From: Nocardioides sp. zg-1308
Lineage (GTDB): Bacteria > Actinomycetota > Actinomycetes > Propionibacteriales > Nocardioidaceae
Length of the DNA stretch: 64,000 nucleotides
Assembly: GCF_013155375.1 (NCBI RefSeq)
Contig: NZ_JABJQY010000002.1
Location: forward strand, 248,001 to 312,000
Direction: 5' to 3'
Part shown: piece by piece, positions 45,884 through 54,730 of the stretch
How the letters are laid out: every line of letters starts with the position of its first letter
Numbering within the stretch: the first letter of the stretch is position 1
The notes under the pieces: model-generated
Database searches by the model: none
What the model saw: only the letters and a program-made list of their open reading frames with translations
What the model was told of the DNA's origin: nothing
Translations under genes and position numbers: made by a program

Positions 45884-48800
45884 TCACTGCGACGCGCGGA
45901 ACACCACGTCCACGAAGTAGTTGGTGGCCGCGTGCGACTGGTTCGGGACCACGCCGCCCGAGCCGTAGCGGTAGCGCCCGTTGTTGCCGGACGGGGCCGT
46001 CAGCGGGCCGGCCACGTGGGGCTCGGAGAAGTAGCCCGACGTCGCGGAGTAGCGCCCGTCCGGGGCGTGGTAGGACACGACGTAGGTCTCCCCCGCGACG
46101 ACCTCGACCGGCGTGGTGAACGGCGCCGTCTGCCATCCGCTTGCCGTCTCGTCCGTGAAGGTCACGTGGCCGATCCGCTCGCCCTCGGCGTTCCACAGCG
46201 ACCCGGTGTGGGTGCCCGTGTTGCCGGCGCCCTTGAAGAACCTCACAGCCGTCACCAACCCGTCCTGCGAGGCCGTGAACGCCGTGCCCAGCTCCACGGC
46301 GTCCGGGTCGTTGACCGCCTGCGTCGCGGGCGTCAACCCGTCGAAGAGCGAGGTGGTGCCCGCCGCGACGGTGCGCATCGTCCAGGTCTGCGTGGGCAGG
46401 ACGGCCCCGTCGGTCGAGGTCACCCCCGCGAGGGTCGCGGTGTAGTCGGTGTCGGGACTCAGCGGGTCCGTCGGGGTGAACGTGATCGTCCTGCCGTCGG
46501 GCGAGAGCGCAGCGGCGCCCGGCACGTCGCCGCTGCCGTTGCTGAGCGACAGCGACCAGCCGTCGGCCACCGGCGCCGTGAGCGTGATCGACGGCCTCGC
46601 GGTGAGGGCGACGTCGGTCGCCCCGGCAGCCGGCGAGCGGGAGCCGACGGCGATGCTGGCGGCGTCGCGCTCGAAGACCACGTCCACGAAGTAGTTGGCC
46701 CCGCCCCACGAGTAGCTCGGGAACCCTCCGCCGGTGCCGTAGAGGTAGCGGCCGTTGTCGGCCTGGGGCGCAGTCAGGTCACCGGACGTCCACGGGCCGG
46801 AGAAGAAGTTCTGGGTGTAGGAGTAATGACCAGCCGGCGCGTAGTAGGACGCCACGTAGCGCGTCCCTGCCTGCACTGGCACGGGGGGCGACAGCAGAGC
46901 GGTCTGCCATCCCGAGGCGGTCTCCCCGATGAAGGTCGCCTGCGTGATGCGCTTGCCGTCGGGGCCCCACAGCGAACCGGTGTGGGTCCCGGTGTTGCCG
47001 GCTCCCTTGTAGAACCGGATCGCGGTGATGACGCCGTTCCGGCTCGGCGTCAGCGCCACCCCGAGCTCCACCGGGGCTCCGTCGGCCGCGGACTCGACCG
47101 CCGGCACCTCGTCGCTGAAGAGTGTCTGCTCGGTCAGCGAGTCGGCGCTGCGGGTCTGGAACGTCCATGACTGGGGTGCCAGGGCCGCGCCGTCCTGGGA
47201 GACCACTCCGGTCAGGCTCACCGCGATCGTCGCATCGGCGGGCAGCTGGCCGGTGGGCGTCCACACGAGCTCCGTCCCGGACGGGCTCAGGGCCGCGGAG
47301 CCGGGCAGGGTGGACCCCGCGCTGCTGACGGTCATGGACCACCCGGTCCCGATGGGGTTCGTGAAGCCCACCTTGACCTTCGAGCCGCGCGGCACGCCGA
47401 TCGCTCCCGGGGCAGGGTCCTGTCCGGTCAGCGCGATCGCCGGTGCGACCTTCTCGAACACGACGTCGACGAGGTAGCTGGTCGAGGACGAGCTGCCCGG
47501 GAAGCCGGTGTCGTAGGTGTAGGCGCCCGCCGTCGGCCCCACGCGCAGCGGCGACCTGGACAGGTCGGCCGCCGCGAAGGCGTTGGGCGTGGCGGAGTAG
47601 CGGCCCACGGTCGTGCGGTAGGACGCGACGTAGGTCGTGCCCTGGCGCACCGAGATCGGCGAGGGGAACGTGAGCGTCTGCCATCCGGTCGTCGACTCGT
47701 CGGCGAACGTGCCGCTCGCCATCGGACTGCCGTCAGGCCCCCAGAGCGTGCCGGTGTGCGGCCCGGTGTTGTTGATGCCCTTGTAGAACCGCACGCCCGT
47801 CACCTGCCCGTTGGTGTCCGGCGTGAACCGCACGCCGAGGGTGACCGGGGAGCGGTCGGCGTCCTCGAGGAGCGTCGGGGTGAGCGAGTCGTCGAACAGC
47901 GTGCACGGGCACACCCCGGGCGGGTTGGGCGGCTTCACGGTCGTGAACGACCAGGTGTCGCCGGAGGCGACGGGGTTGCCGGAGGTGTCGGTGCCGGTGA
48001 CCTTGGCCGTGTGCTTCACGAAGCCGGCGAGTGGGCCGGCCGGCGTGAAGGTGACGGTCCGGGTCGTGGCGTCGTAGGTCGTGGTGCCCGCGACGGCGGC
48101 GCCGTTGGCGTCCTTGAGCGTCAGGCCGGCGGAGCCCGGGGTGAGCGGCTTGGAGAACTTGGCGCTGACCGTCGTGCCGGTCGGCGTGCTCGAGGAGCCG
48201 GGCAGCGGTGACTGGTTCATCGCGAGCAGCGCGGAGCTGTCGGTGGTGGTGAAGGTGACGTCGACGAAGTAGTTGGCGTTGTTCTGGCTCGCGTCGGGGA
48301 ACTGCCCCGGATTGGCGTAGAGGCCGCCGGCCGGAGCGCCGTAGCCGCCCTCGACCAGCAGCGCACCCGTCTCGCGCGAGCGGGCCGCGAAGCCCCACGT
48401 CTCGAGGGCGTAGTGGCCGTTGGGGGCGGTGTAGGAGGCCACGTAGGACTGCCCCGCAGTGACCGTCACGGGGGTCTGGAACTGCACGGTCTGCCAGCCG
48501 GTGGCGGACTCGTTGCCGAAGGTCGCCTGACCCAGCCGCTCGCCCGAGCTCGACCAGAGCGACCCGACGTGGGTGCCGGTGTTGCCCGCACCCTTGTAGA
48601 AGCGGACCCCGGTCACGAAGCCGTCGGCCAGCGCCACGAAGCGCACCCCCAGCTCGACGCCGGACGAGTCGTCGGCGGCGGCGACCTTGGGCGCCTCGGC
48701 ACCGAAGATGCTGCACGGGCACTGGGCGTTGAACGCCCGCGTGACCACGGGCCCGATGTTGGCCGAGTCGTCCATCGCCCGGACCCGGACCGGTGTGCTG

Positions 48801-50635
48801 CCGAGGCCGCGCTGCAGGAAGGTGTAGGTCCAGCTCGTGGTGCCGGTGGCGGCGCTCCAGGTGTCACCCCCGTCGACGGAGACCTCGACCCCGGCCACGC
48901 GACCACCGCCCGCGTCGGTGGCCGTGCCGGTCACCGTGACGGACTGGCCGTTGGGCTGGTCGGCCCCCGCGGCGGGGCTCGTGATGGTCGCCGTCGGACC
49001 GGTCGTGTCGCTCGACTTGGTGGCGGCCACCAGGCCGCTCATCAGGGTGCTCGGCTGGACGCCCATGTCGGCGAAGAGGTTGACCTGGGCCTGCTGCATA
49101 CGCGGGTCGGCGGGCTCCTTGGCGTAGACCGAGTCGTGCTCCTCGTCCAGGCCCCACGTCCACTGCACGGAGCCGGCGCTGAACACCAGCGCACCGCTGG
49201 GCGCCTTGTAGAGCGTCAGGTTGTGCCTCGTGGTGCCGGCGGCCACCGTGTTGCCGAAGTCCTGGAGGTACTCCGGGACCTGCCCGACAGTGGTGGACAG
49301 GCGCACCAGTCCGTCGGGCCGGTGTCCGTTGTCGACGTCCTCGTTGGACTCGTAGCCGACCGTGTGCGGCGCGAGCGTCGCCGTCCCGCTGGACATCGAG
49401 GCGAGCGGCGTGTGGCGCCACAGGCGCAGCTTGCCCTCGTCGGCGCTCACCTTGACGGCGAGGTCGCTGAAGTTGACCTGGTACTGGGTGCCGATCAGGG
49501 CGTTCTCGGGCACGCCGGCCCCGCGGCTCGGGGGCGCGAACCGCGGGTCGCGGAAGGTGCCGGTCCACTCGGGGTCCGGGTCGATCTTGGCGCTGCTCCA
49601 GGTCTCCTTGTAGGAGGTGAGGGTGCGGTAGGCGGTGTTGCTGCCGTCGATCGAGGGCTGGTAGCGGGTCTTCCAGTAGCCCTCGTTGCCGGCCAGGAAC
49701 TGCAGGTGCACACCGGCGTCGCGGGCGGCCTCCATGTTGGCCCGCTGGGCCTTGCTCCAGTACTCGTCGTGACCCACCGACAAGAACACCTTGTGGTTCT
49801 TGATGAGGTGGCCGCGACGGTCGGTGTCGACGCCGGCGATGTAGGAGACGTCGTAGCCGTTGCGCTCCATGAAGCGGACCATGGCGTACTCCGCCGACAT
49901 GAAGAAGTCGCGGCCGTGCTCGCGGCCCCGCGTGAGCATGGGGCGGTTGTAGCTGACCTGGTAGGCGCGCCCGTGCGAGCCGCCGCCGTAGAAGTACGCG
50001 CCGCCGTAGGTGTTGTAGGCCTGCCAGGTCGGGTCGGCGGTCTGGAAGACGACGTCGGAGGTGCTGGCGTCGTCGCGCACGATGAACGTGATGTGGCTGC
50101 CGTCGCCGGTCGCGCGCTTGAGGTGGGCGATGTAGACGCCCGAGACCGCGGTGGCCGGGACGTTCCACGAGGCGGAGACCCCCCAGTTGCCGCAGTCGTA
50201 GAGGTCGGTCTGCACGTCGGTGATGCAGCTGGGCTGCGTCTGGGGCAGGCGGGCGCTGGGGGCCACCGAGGTGATCTTGCGGGCACCGAGGCCGCCGTAG
50301 TAACCCATGCGGTAGATGTCGATGGTGTAGGCCGACGCGGAGGTGTCGATCTTGAAGTCGATCCGCTGGCCGACGTTGACCGAGATGTCGGTCGCGAACC
50401 CCTGGATCTCCGGGTCGCCGGCGCCGTCGATGTCCCACACGTCCGGGTCGGTCCCGCGCTGCAGGTTCTCGCAGGCGATCTTGTTGCCCCCGGGAGCGCA
50501 GGGGTCCGCCGCGTTGGCAGGCGCGGGCCCGCCGAGGAGTGCGGGGCCCACCAGTGCGTTGAGCGTCCCCACGAGCAGGAGGGCCGACGCGCGCATGCCC
50601 CACGAACGCACTCGAGCCGTCATCGACCTGGCCAT
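45884..50635 (-). CDS. Giant secreted protein: N,N-dimethylformamidase-β-like domain, Ig-like domains and four DUF4082 repeats
   Basis: 1583 aa from ATG 50635 (frame is open to 50731). Signal peptide MARSMTARVRSWGMRASALLLVG… with cleavage near ANA. Residues ~40–520 match the N,N-dimethylformamidase-β-like domain (YRMGYYGGLGARKI, FLSVGHDEYWSKAQR, FSAGSVQWTWGLD). Residues ~535–630 form an Ig-like domain. Then four DUF4082 copies (~641–798, ~911–1060, ~1168–1320, ~1430–1582), each with VTGVRFYKGAGNTGTHTGSLW, ATGWQT.F and NYFVDVVF, separated by Big_5-type Ig domains. CPCSIF and CPCTLF open the first two. Likely cell-surface; possibly binds or processes the EPS. It does not carry a sorting signal. 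Confidence 0.88.
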   Translation of the reverse strand: MARSMTARVRSWGMRASALLLVGTLNALVGPALLGGPAPANAADPCAPGGNKIACENLQRGTDPDVWDIDGAGDPEIQGFATDISVNVGQRIDFKIDTSASAYTIDIYRMGYYGGLGARKITSVAPSARLPQTQPSCITDVQTDLYDCGNWGVSASWNVPATAVSGVYIAHLKRATGDGSHITFIVRDDASTSDVVFQTADPTWQAYNTYGGAYFYGGGSHGRAYQVSYNRPMLTRGREHGRDFFMSAEYAMVRFMERNGYDVSYIAGVDTDRRGHLIKNHKVFLSVGHDEYWSKAQRANMEAARDAGVHLQFLAGNEGYWKTRYQPSIDGSNTAYRTLTSYKETWSSAKIDPDPEWTGTFRDPRFAPPSRGAGVPENALIGTQYQVNFSDLAVKVSADEGKLRLWRHTPLASMSSGTATLAPHTVGYESNEDVDNGHRPDGLVRLSTTVGQVPEYLQDFGNTVAAGTTRHNLTLYKAPSGALVFSAGSVQWTWGLDEEHDSVYAKEPADPRMQQAQVNLFADMGVQPSTLMSGLVAATKSSDTTGPTATITSPAAGADQPNGQSVTVTGTATDAGGGRVAGVEVSVDGGDTWSAATGTTSWTYTFLQRGLGSTPVRVRAMDDSANIGPVVTRAFNAQCPCSIFGAEAPKVAAADDSSGVELGVRFVALADGFVTGVRFYKGAGNTGTHVGSLWSSSGERLGQATFGNESATGWQTVQFQTPVTVTAGQSYVASYTAPNGHYALETWGFAARSRETGALLVEGGYGAPAGGLYANPGQFPDASQNNANYFVDVTFTTTDSSALLAMNQSPLPGSSSTPTGTTVSAKFSKPLTPGSAGLTLKDANGAAVAGTTTYDATTRTVTFTPAGPLAGFVKHTAKVTGTDTSGNPVASGDTWSFTTVKPPNPPGVCPCTLFDDSLTPTLLEDADRSPVTLGVRFTPDTNGQVTGVRFYKGINNTGPHTGTLWGPDGSPMASGTFADESTTGWQTLTFPSPISVRQGTTYVASYRTTVGRYSATPNAFAAADLSRSPLRVGPTAGAYTYDTGFPGSSSSTSYLVDVVFEKVAPAIALTGQDPAPGAIGVPRGSKVKVGFTNPIGTGWSMTVSSAGSTLPGSAALSPSGTELVWTPTGQLPADATIAVSLTGVVSQDGAALAPQSWTFQTRSADSLTEQTLFSDEVPAVESAADGAPVELGVALTPSRNGVITAIRFYKGAGNTGTHTGSLWGPDGKRITQATFIGETASGWQTALLSPPVPVQAGTRYVASYYAPAGHYSYTQNFFSGPWTSGDLTAPQADNGRYLYGTGGGFPSYSWGGANYFVDVVFERDAASIAVGSRSPAAGATDVALTARPSITLTAPVADGWSLSLSNGSGDVPGAAALSPDGRTITFTPTDPLSPDTDYTATLAGVTSTDGAVLPTQTWTMRTVAAGTTSLFDGLTPATQAVNDPDAVELGTAFTASQDGLVTAVRFFKGAGNTGTHTGSLWNAEGERIGHVTFTDETASGWQTAPFTTPVEVVAGETYVVSYHAPDGRYSATSGYFSEPHVAGPLTAPSGNNGRYRYGSGGVVPNQSHAATNYFVDVVFRASQ

Positions 50636-50720
50636 GCCATCACACACCCCTCCACCGCGCGGCAGGTGCCGCCGTCCTGATCCTGGTCGCCCCAGCCCCG
50701 GCCTGTGCCTGCCGGCGGGC

Positions 50721-50743
50721 GATATCCCCACTTTTCGGTGCCC
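50721..50743 (-). promoter_or_regulatory. Recurring EPS-locus motif, copy h
   Basis: Minus strand CACCGAAAAGTGGGGATAT, ~86 nt upstream of the giant DUF4082 gene, on its coding strand. Keeps CACCGAA and GGGGATAT of the consensus. It lies in the 129-bp gap after the preceding gene, suggesting a separate promoter here. Confidence 0.45.
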
Positions 50744-50764
50744 GCACCCGGCGCACGGCCGGGC

Positions 50765-51778
50765 TCACACCTCGGCTGCCGCCACTGCGGCGGCTGTGGC
50801 CGCGGCGACCGCCCCGCCCGAGCGGGGGCGCGGCAGCGGGACGGAGGTGATCCGCAGCTGCGGCGGGTCGCTCACCTTGGTGACCGTCCGTGCGGCGGCG
50901 GCGACGAGGTCGCGCTCCTTGAGGCTGTCGGCGTCGCGCGAGATGCACAGGTCGCGCAGCGCGAGCTCGAGCGCGATGGTGAGCTGGTGGTCGTCCACGT
51001 GCTCGCCGTGCATCGACCGGCGGGGCACCAGGATGGGGCAGCGCCCGTTCTCCAGGGCCATGAGTGCGATGCCGGTCCCGGCGTGGGCCACGACGACATC
51101 GGCCGCGCGGATCGCCGCGGCCATCTCCTCCGACGGGACCCGCGTGCGGGCATCGATGTCGAGGCCGGTGGTGTCGGTGCCGCCCGTCTGCCAGAGCACC
51201 TCGGTGCCCGCGGGGACGATGGCCACCAGCCGGTCCAGCAGGCGGCGGAAGCCGTAGCCCTCCTGGGTGCCGAGGCTGACGACCATCGAGCGCACCGGGC
51301 GGGGCTCGGTGGGCACGGTGTCGTACAGCTCCCACGGGGAGGCGAGGTACTGCCAGTGCCCGCGTGTCAGCGAGCTGGACTGGCTGAACGTGGTGATCCC
51401 GGGCACCATCGCGAGGGCGCGGCCGGACAGGGAGGGCGCATCCAGCCTGGTGGCGCTCTCGATGTAGACCGTCTCGATGCCGCGCAGGCGGGCCTGCGGC
51501 AGCACCGCGAGCGCCAGGGCCGCGCCGGTGCTCACGACCAGCGAGACGTCGTGGTCCTTGAAGAGCCGGCGGCAGGCGAGGGCGTTGCGGGCGAGGGCCG
51601 CGGTGTCGCGCGGCGGGCAGGGCATGGCCCAGTGCACGCGCTCCCCGGCGAGGAGGGACTCCGTCTGCGGCGTCCGTGGGGTGACCCACACGACGTCGTC
51701 GCCCACGCCGAGCCGAGGGCGCAGCGTGTGCAGCTGCATGAGATGACCACCGTCGTTGGCCACGAGCAGCGTCGTCAT
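50765..51778 (-). CDS. GT-B glycosyltransferase with fused Alg14-like and Alg13-like halves (EpsE/EpsF-like)
   Basis: 337 aa from ATG 51778 (ATGA overlap). N-terminal half resembles Alg14/PssD: TLLVANDGGHLMQLHTLRPRL, VVSTGAALALAVLPQARLRGIETVYIESATR. C-terminal half resembles Alg13/PssE/MurG-C: MVVSLGTQEGYGFRRLLDRLV, ADVVVAHAGTGIALMALENGRCPILVPRRSMHGEHVDDHQ. Together they should transfer a glucosyl or glucuronosyl-type residue to a lipid-linked acceptor. In many bacteria the halves are separate genes. Ends with an Ala-rich tail. Last gene of the seven-overlap run from 58338. Confidence 0.85.
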   Translation of the reverse strand: MTTLLVANDGGHLMQLHTLRPRLGVGDDVVWVTPRTPQTESLLAGERVHWAMPCPPRDTAALARNALACRRLFKDHDVSLVVSTGAALALAVLPQARLRGIETVYIESATRLDAPSLSGRALAMVPGITTFSQSSSLTRGHWQYLASPWELYDTVPTEPRPVRSMVVSLGTQEGYGFRRLLDRLVAIVPAGTEVLWQTGGTDTTGLDIDARTRVPSEEMAAAIRAADVVVAHAGTGIALMALENGRCPILVPRRSMHGEHVDDHQLTIALELALRDLCISRDADSLKERDLVAAAARTVTKVSDPPQLRITSVPLPRPRSGGAVAAATAAAVAAAEV

Positions 51779-52896
51779 GCGGTGTCCCCCCGGACGGCCG
51801 AGCGCAGGACCTCGACGACCCGGTCCTGCATCGCCTCGGTGAGGTGCGGGTGCATGGGCAGCGAGAGGATCTCGCCCGCGGCGGCCTCCGCCACCGGCGC
51901 CGTGCCGGGCCCGAGACCGAGGTGGGCGTAGGCGCCGGTGAGGTGCACGGGGTAGGGGTAGTGGATGCCCGCCCCGATGCCCGCGCGGGACAGCTCGGCG
52001 AGCACCCGGTCGCGCTCGGCGACCCGGACGACGTAGAGGTGCCACACGTGCTGGCCCTCCGCGCCGAGGAGCGGGCGGCGCACGCCGGGGACGTCGGCCA
52101 GCAGGGCGTCGTAGCGGGCGGCGGCGCGCACGCGCAGCTCGTTCCACTTCTCCAGCCGGTCGAGCTTGGCGCGCAGGTAGACGGCCTGCACGGTGTCGAG
52201 GCGCGAGTTCATCCCGATCACGTCGTGGACGTAGCGGGTCGAGGACCCGTGGTTGCGCAGCCGCCGCACCTCGGCGGCCATCGTCGCGTCGTCGGTGGTG
52301 ACGGCGCCGGCGTCGCCGGCGGCGCCGAGGTTCTTGCCCGGGTAGAAGCTGGTGGCCGCGATCGCCCCGAGGCCACCGGCCCGGCGTCCGCCCACCCGCG
52401 CCCCCTGGGACTGGGCGGCGTCCTCGACGAGCGGCACCCCGGCCGCCTCGCAGATCGCGGCGAGCCGCTCCATGGGGGCCAGCTGGCCGAAGAGGTGCAC
52501 CGCCACCACGGCCTGCGTCCGCTCGGTGATGGCCGCCTCCACCCGGTCGGGGTCGAGCAGCAGCCGGTCGTCGTCGACGTCCACGGGCACCGGGACGGCC
52601 CCGATGCGCGAGACGGCCTCGGCCGTCGCCACGAACGTGTTGGCCGGCAGCAGCACCTCGCCGCCGGGTCCGACGCCGACCGCGCGCAGCGCGAGCTCCA
52701 CGGCGTCGGTGCCGTTGCCGACGCCGATGCAGTGCTCGGCCCCGACGAAGTCGGCGTACTCGTGCTCGAAGTCGGCGACCGGGGGTCCGTCGACGAAGGC
52801 GGTGGCAGCGAACACCGCGGCCATGCCGGCCTGCACCTCGGCGGCGATCTCGGCGTGCTGGGAGGCGAGGTCGACGAAGGGGACGTGCGCGTTCAT
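51775..52896 (-). CDS. DegT/DnrJ/EryC1 sugar aminotransferase (first of two)
   Basis: 373 aa. PLP-dependent transamination of a keto-sugar nucleotide. Motifs: VGVGNGTDAVELALRA (~55–70), PLVEDAAQSQGA with the cofactor Asp (~155), SFYPGKNLGAAGDAG with the PLP Lys (~184), GMNSRLDTVQAVYLR. The QGA.. and YPGKNLGA.GDAGA motifs match the WbpE/QdtB group that makes 3-amino sugars. Both ends overlap neighbours by ATGA. With the Gfo/Idh oxidoreductase and the β-helix acyltransferase downstream of the operon head it would make a 3-acylamino sugar. Confidence 0.9.
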   Translation of the reverse strand: MNAHVPFVDLASQHAEIAAEVQAGMAAVFAATAFVDGPPVADFEHEYADFVGAEHCIGVGNGTDAVELALRAVGVGPGGEVLLPANTFVATAEAVSRIGAVPVPVDVDDDRLLLDPDRVEAAITERTQAVVAVHLFGQLAPMERLAAICEAAGVPLVEDAAQSQGARVGGRRAGGLGAIAATSFYPGKNLGAAGDAGAVTTDDATMAAEVRRLRNHGSSTRYVHDVIGMNSRLDTVQAVYLRAKLDRLEKWNELRVRAAARYDALLADVPGVRRPLLGAEGQHVWHLYVVRVAERDRVLAELSRAGIGAGIHYPYPVHLTGAYAHLGLGPGTAPVAEAAAGEILSLPMHPHLTEAMQDRVVEVLRSAVRGDTA

Positions 52897-53537
52897 GCGA
52901 GGACTCCTGTCCGGATGGGGCGGGCGGGGACGCCCACCCAGGTCTGTCCTGCCGGGACGTCGGAGAGGACCACGGACCCCATCCCGACAGTGGCTCCTGC
53001 GCCGATGCGTACGCCTTGGCGCACGGAGGCGTTCATGCCGATGTAGGCGGCTTCTCCCACGTGGACGTCGCCGCCGAGGGACACCCCGGCGCAGAGGGTG
53101 GCGTAGTCCTCCACCACGTCGCCGTGGGTCAGCGTGACGTGCGGCATCAGCACCACGTGCTCGCCGACCTCGACGTCGGCGGTCAGGACCACCCCGTCGA
53201 GGGCGATCGAGCCGGTGCCGATGTGGCAGCTGCCGGGCAGCACGATCCGCGGGTGGATGATCGAGGTGTAGCGCTCCGGGGCCAGCCCGAGCATGCCCAG
53301 CCGGGTGGCGACCCGTCGCCGGTGCCCGCCGCGGCCCATGGCGAGCACGACCTCGTGGTCGACGAGTCCCGGGACCAGGTCGACGGAGCCGAGCACGGGC
53401 GTCAGGCCGTGGAGTGTGCCCCACGTGGCCGTGTTGTCGTCCACGATGCTGACGGGGCCGTCGTGGTTCGTCAGGACCGCCACTGCGGTGGCCTCGCGCG
53501 CCAGTCCGCTGGCGCCGACCAGGACCAGGCCGCTCAT
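52893..53537 (-). CDS. NeuD/PglD-type sugar O/N-acyltransferase
   Basis: 214 aa from ATG 53537, chosen because it overlaps the preceding stop as ATGA (GTG 53546 is possible). N-terminal Rossmann-like domain (LVLVGASGLAREATAVAVL, NHDGPVSIVDDN) then a left-handed β-helix of hexapeptide repeats (SIALDGVVLTADVEVGEHVVLMPHVTL…VGVPARPI). This is the sialic-acid O-acetyltransferase NeuD/PglD family, which acetylates amino groups of 4-amino-sugar nucleotides. Lies between the two DegT genes, so it may acylate one of their products. Confidence 0.88.
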   Translation of the reverse strand: MSGLVLVGASGLAREATAVAVLTNHDGPVSIVDDNTATWGTLHGLTPVLGSVDLVPGLVDHEVVLAMGRGGHRRRVATRLGMLGLAPERYTSIIHPRIVLPGSCHIGTGSIALDGVVLTADVEVGEHVVLMPHVTLTHGDVVEDYATLCAGVSLGGDVHVGEAAYIGMNASVRQGVRIGAGATVGMGSVVLSDVPAGQTWVGVPARPIRTGVLA

Positions 53538-54730
53538 GCTCGCCACGCCGCACCGAGCGCGTCAGAGACGCGGGTGAGCTCGGACTCGGTCATCTGGTGG
53601 AACAGCGGCAGGATCACCGTGCGGTCGGTGAGCCGCTCGGTCACGGGGAGCGGGACGTGGTCGCGGTGCGCGTGGGCCGGCTGCCGGTGGGCGGCCATGA
53701 TGCCCCGCCGCGCCGAGATGCCTGCTCCGGCCAGGTGCGCCATGAGCTCCTCGCGGTCCATCGGGTGGTCGTCGAGCACCTCGAGCCAGCAGGACTGGAA
53801 GTTGCTCGTGCCCCACGCCGGGTCCGCCACGAGCCGCAGGCCGGGCAGCTCGGCCACCACGTCGGCGTAGCGGGCGGCGAGCTCGCGGCGGCGGGCGACC
53901 ATCGCCGGCAGCCGAGACAGCTGGACCAGCCCGACGGCCGCCTGGATGTCGGTCATCCGGAAGTTGAAGCCGATCTCGGAGTAGGACTCCGGTGGGGCCA
54001 GCACGCTCGCGTGCCGCTCGGCGGCCGAGCTGCTCATGGCGTGCTCGCGGAGCCGGCGGGCCCGCTCGGCCCAGTCGGCGCGGGAGGTGGTGAGCATCCC
54101 GCCCTCCCCCGTCGTGAGCACCTTGCGCGGGTGGAAGGACCAGGCGGCGATCTCCGCCTCCGACCCCGCCGGACGGCCGTGGGCCGTGGATCCCGCGGCG
54201 CAGGCGGCGTCCTCGATGACGGTGATGCCGAGCGGGTCGCACCAGGCCCGGATGGCGCGCAGGTCGAGCGGCATCCCGCCCTGGTCCACGGCGATCACCG
54301 CACGCGTCCGAGCGGTGACCGCCGCGGCGATCGTGGCGGGGGTGACGTTGCCGGTCGTGGGATCGACGTCGGCGAAGACCGGGACCGCGCCGACGTAGGT
54401 CGGGGCGTTGGCCGTGGCGACGAAGGAGAAGGACGGCACGACCACCTCGTCGCCGGCGCCGATCCCGGCGACCACGAGGGCGAGGTGCAGCGCAGTGGTG
54501 CAGTTGCTGACCGCGACCGCGTGCGCGGCCTGCTGACTCTCGGCGAAGGCGGCCTCGAACGCGGCCACCCGCGGTCCCTGCGCCACCCAGCCGGAGCGGA
54601 TGACCTCCGCGACGGCGGCCACCTCCTCCTCGCCGAGCCACGGCTGCATGACGTGCAGCACGGGCTCGGTCCGAGGCTCCACGGGGTGCTGCACGGGGTG
54701 CTGCACGGGGTGCTGCACGGTGTCCGTCAT
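53534..54730 (-). CDS. DegT/DnrJ/EryC1 sugar aminotransferase (second of two)
   Basis: 398 aa from ATG 54730. Motifs: GSWVAQGPRVAAFEAAFAE-type start (WVAQGPRV), VSNCTTALHLAL (~75), VIEDAACAAGS (cofactor Asp ~177), SFHPRKVLTTGEGGML (PLP Lys ~205), GFNFRMTDIQAAVGL. FHPRK.(I/L)TTGEGGM is the signature of 4-aminotransferases of the PglE/PseC/perosamine-synthase type. The N-terminus has three tandem QHPV units encoded by a 12-bp repeat (54681–54716). Paired with the adjacent NeuD-like acyltransferase it could make a 4-acylamino sugar. Overlaps both neighbours by ATGA. Confidence 0.9.
   Translation of the reverse strand: MTDTVQHPVQHPVQHPVEPRTEPVLHVMQPWLGEEEVAAVAEVIRSGWVAQGPRVAAFEAAFAESQQAAHAVAVSNCTTALHLALVVAGIGAGDEVVVPSFSFVATANAPTYVGAVPVFADVDPTTGNVTPATIAAAVTARTRAVIAVDQGGMPLDLRAIRAWCDPLGITVIEDAACAAGSTAHGRPAGSEAEIAAWSFHPRKVLTTGEGGMLTTSRADWAERARRLREHAMSSSAAERHASVLAPPESYSEIGFNFRMTDIQAAVGLVQLSRLPAMVARRRELAARYADVVAELPGLRLVADPAWGTSNFQSCWLEVLDDHPMDREELMAHLAGAGISARRGIMAAHRQPAHAHRDHVPLPVTERLTDRTVILPLFHQMTESELTRVSDALGAAWRA
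54681..54716 (-). repeat. 12-bp tandem repeat (three units) in an aminotransferase N-terminus
   Basis: Plus strand ACGGGGTGCTGC three times without a mismatch, reading QHPV per unit on the coding strand. Copy-number change keeps the frame, so it would alter only the length of the disordered N-terminus. Confidence 0.85.

Noticed and set aside
45884..48720. Repeated segments in the DUF4082 gene considered as CRISPR-like or mobile repeats
   Set aside because: Units are ~450–800 bp, diverged and in frame; they are protein domain duplications.
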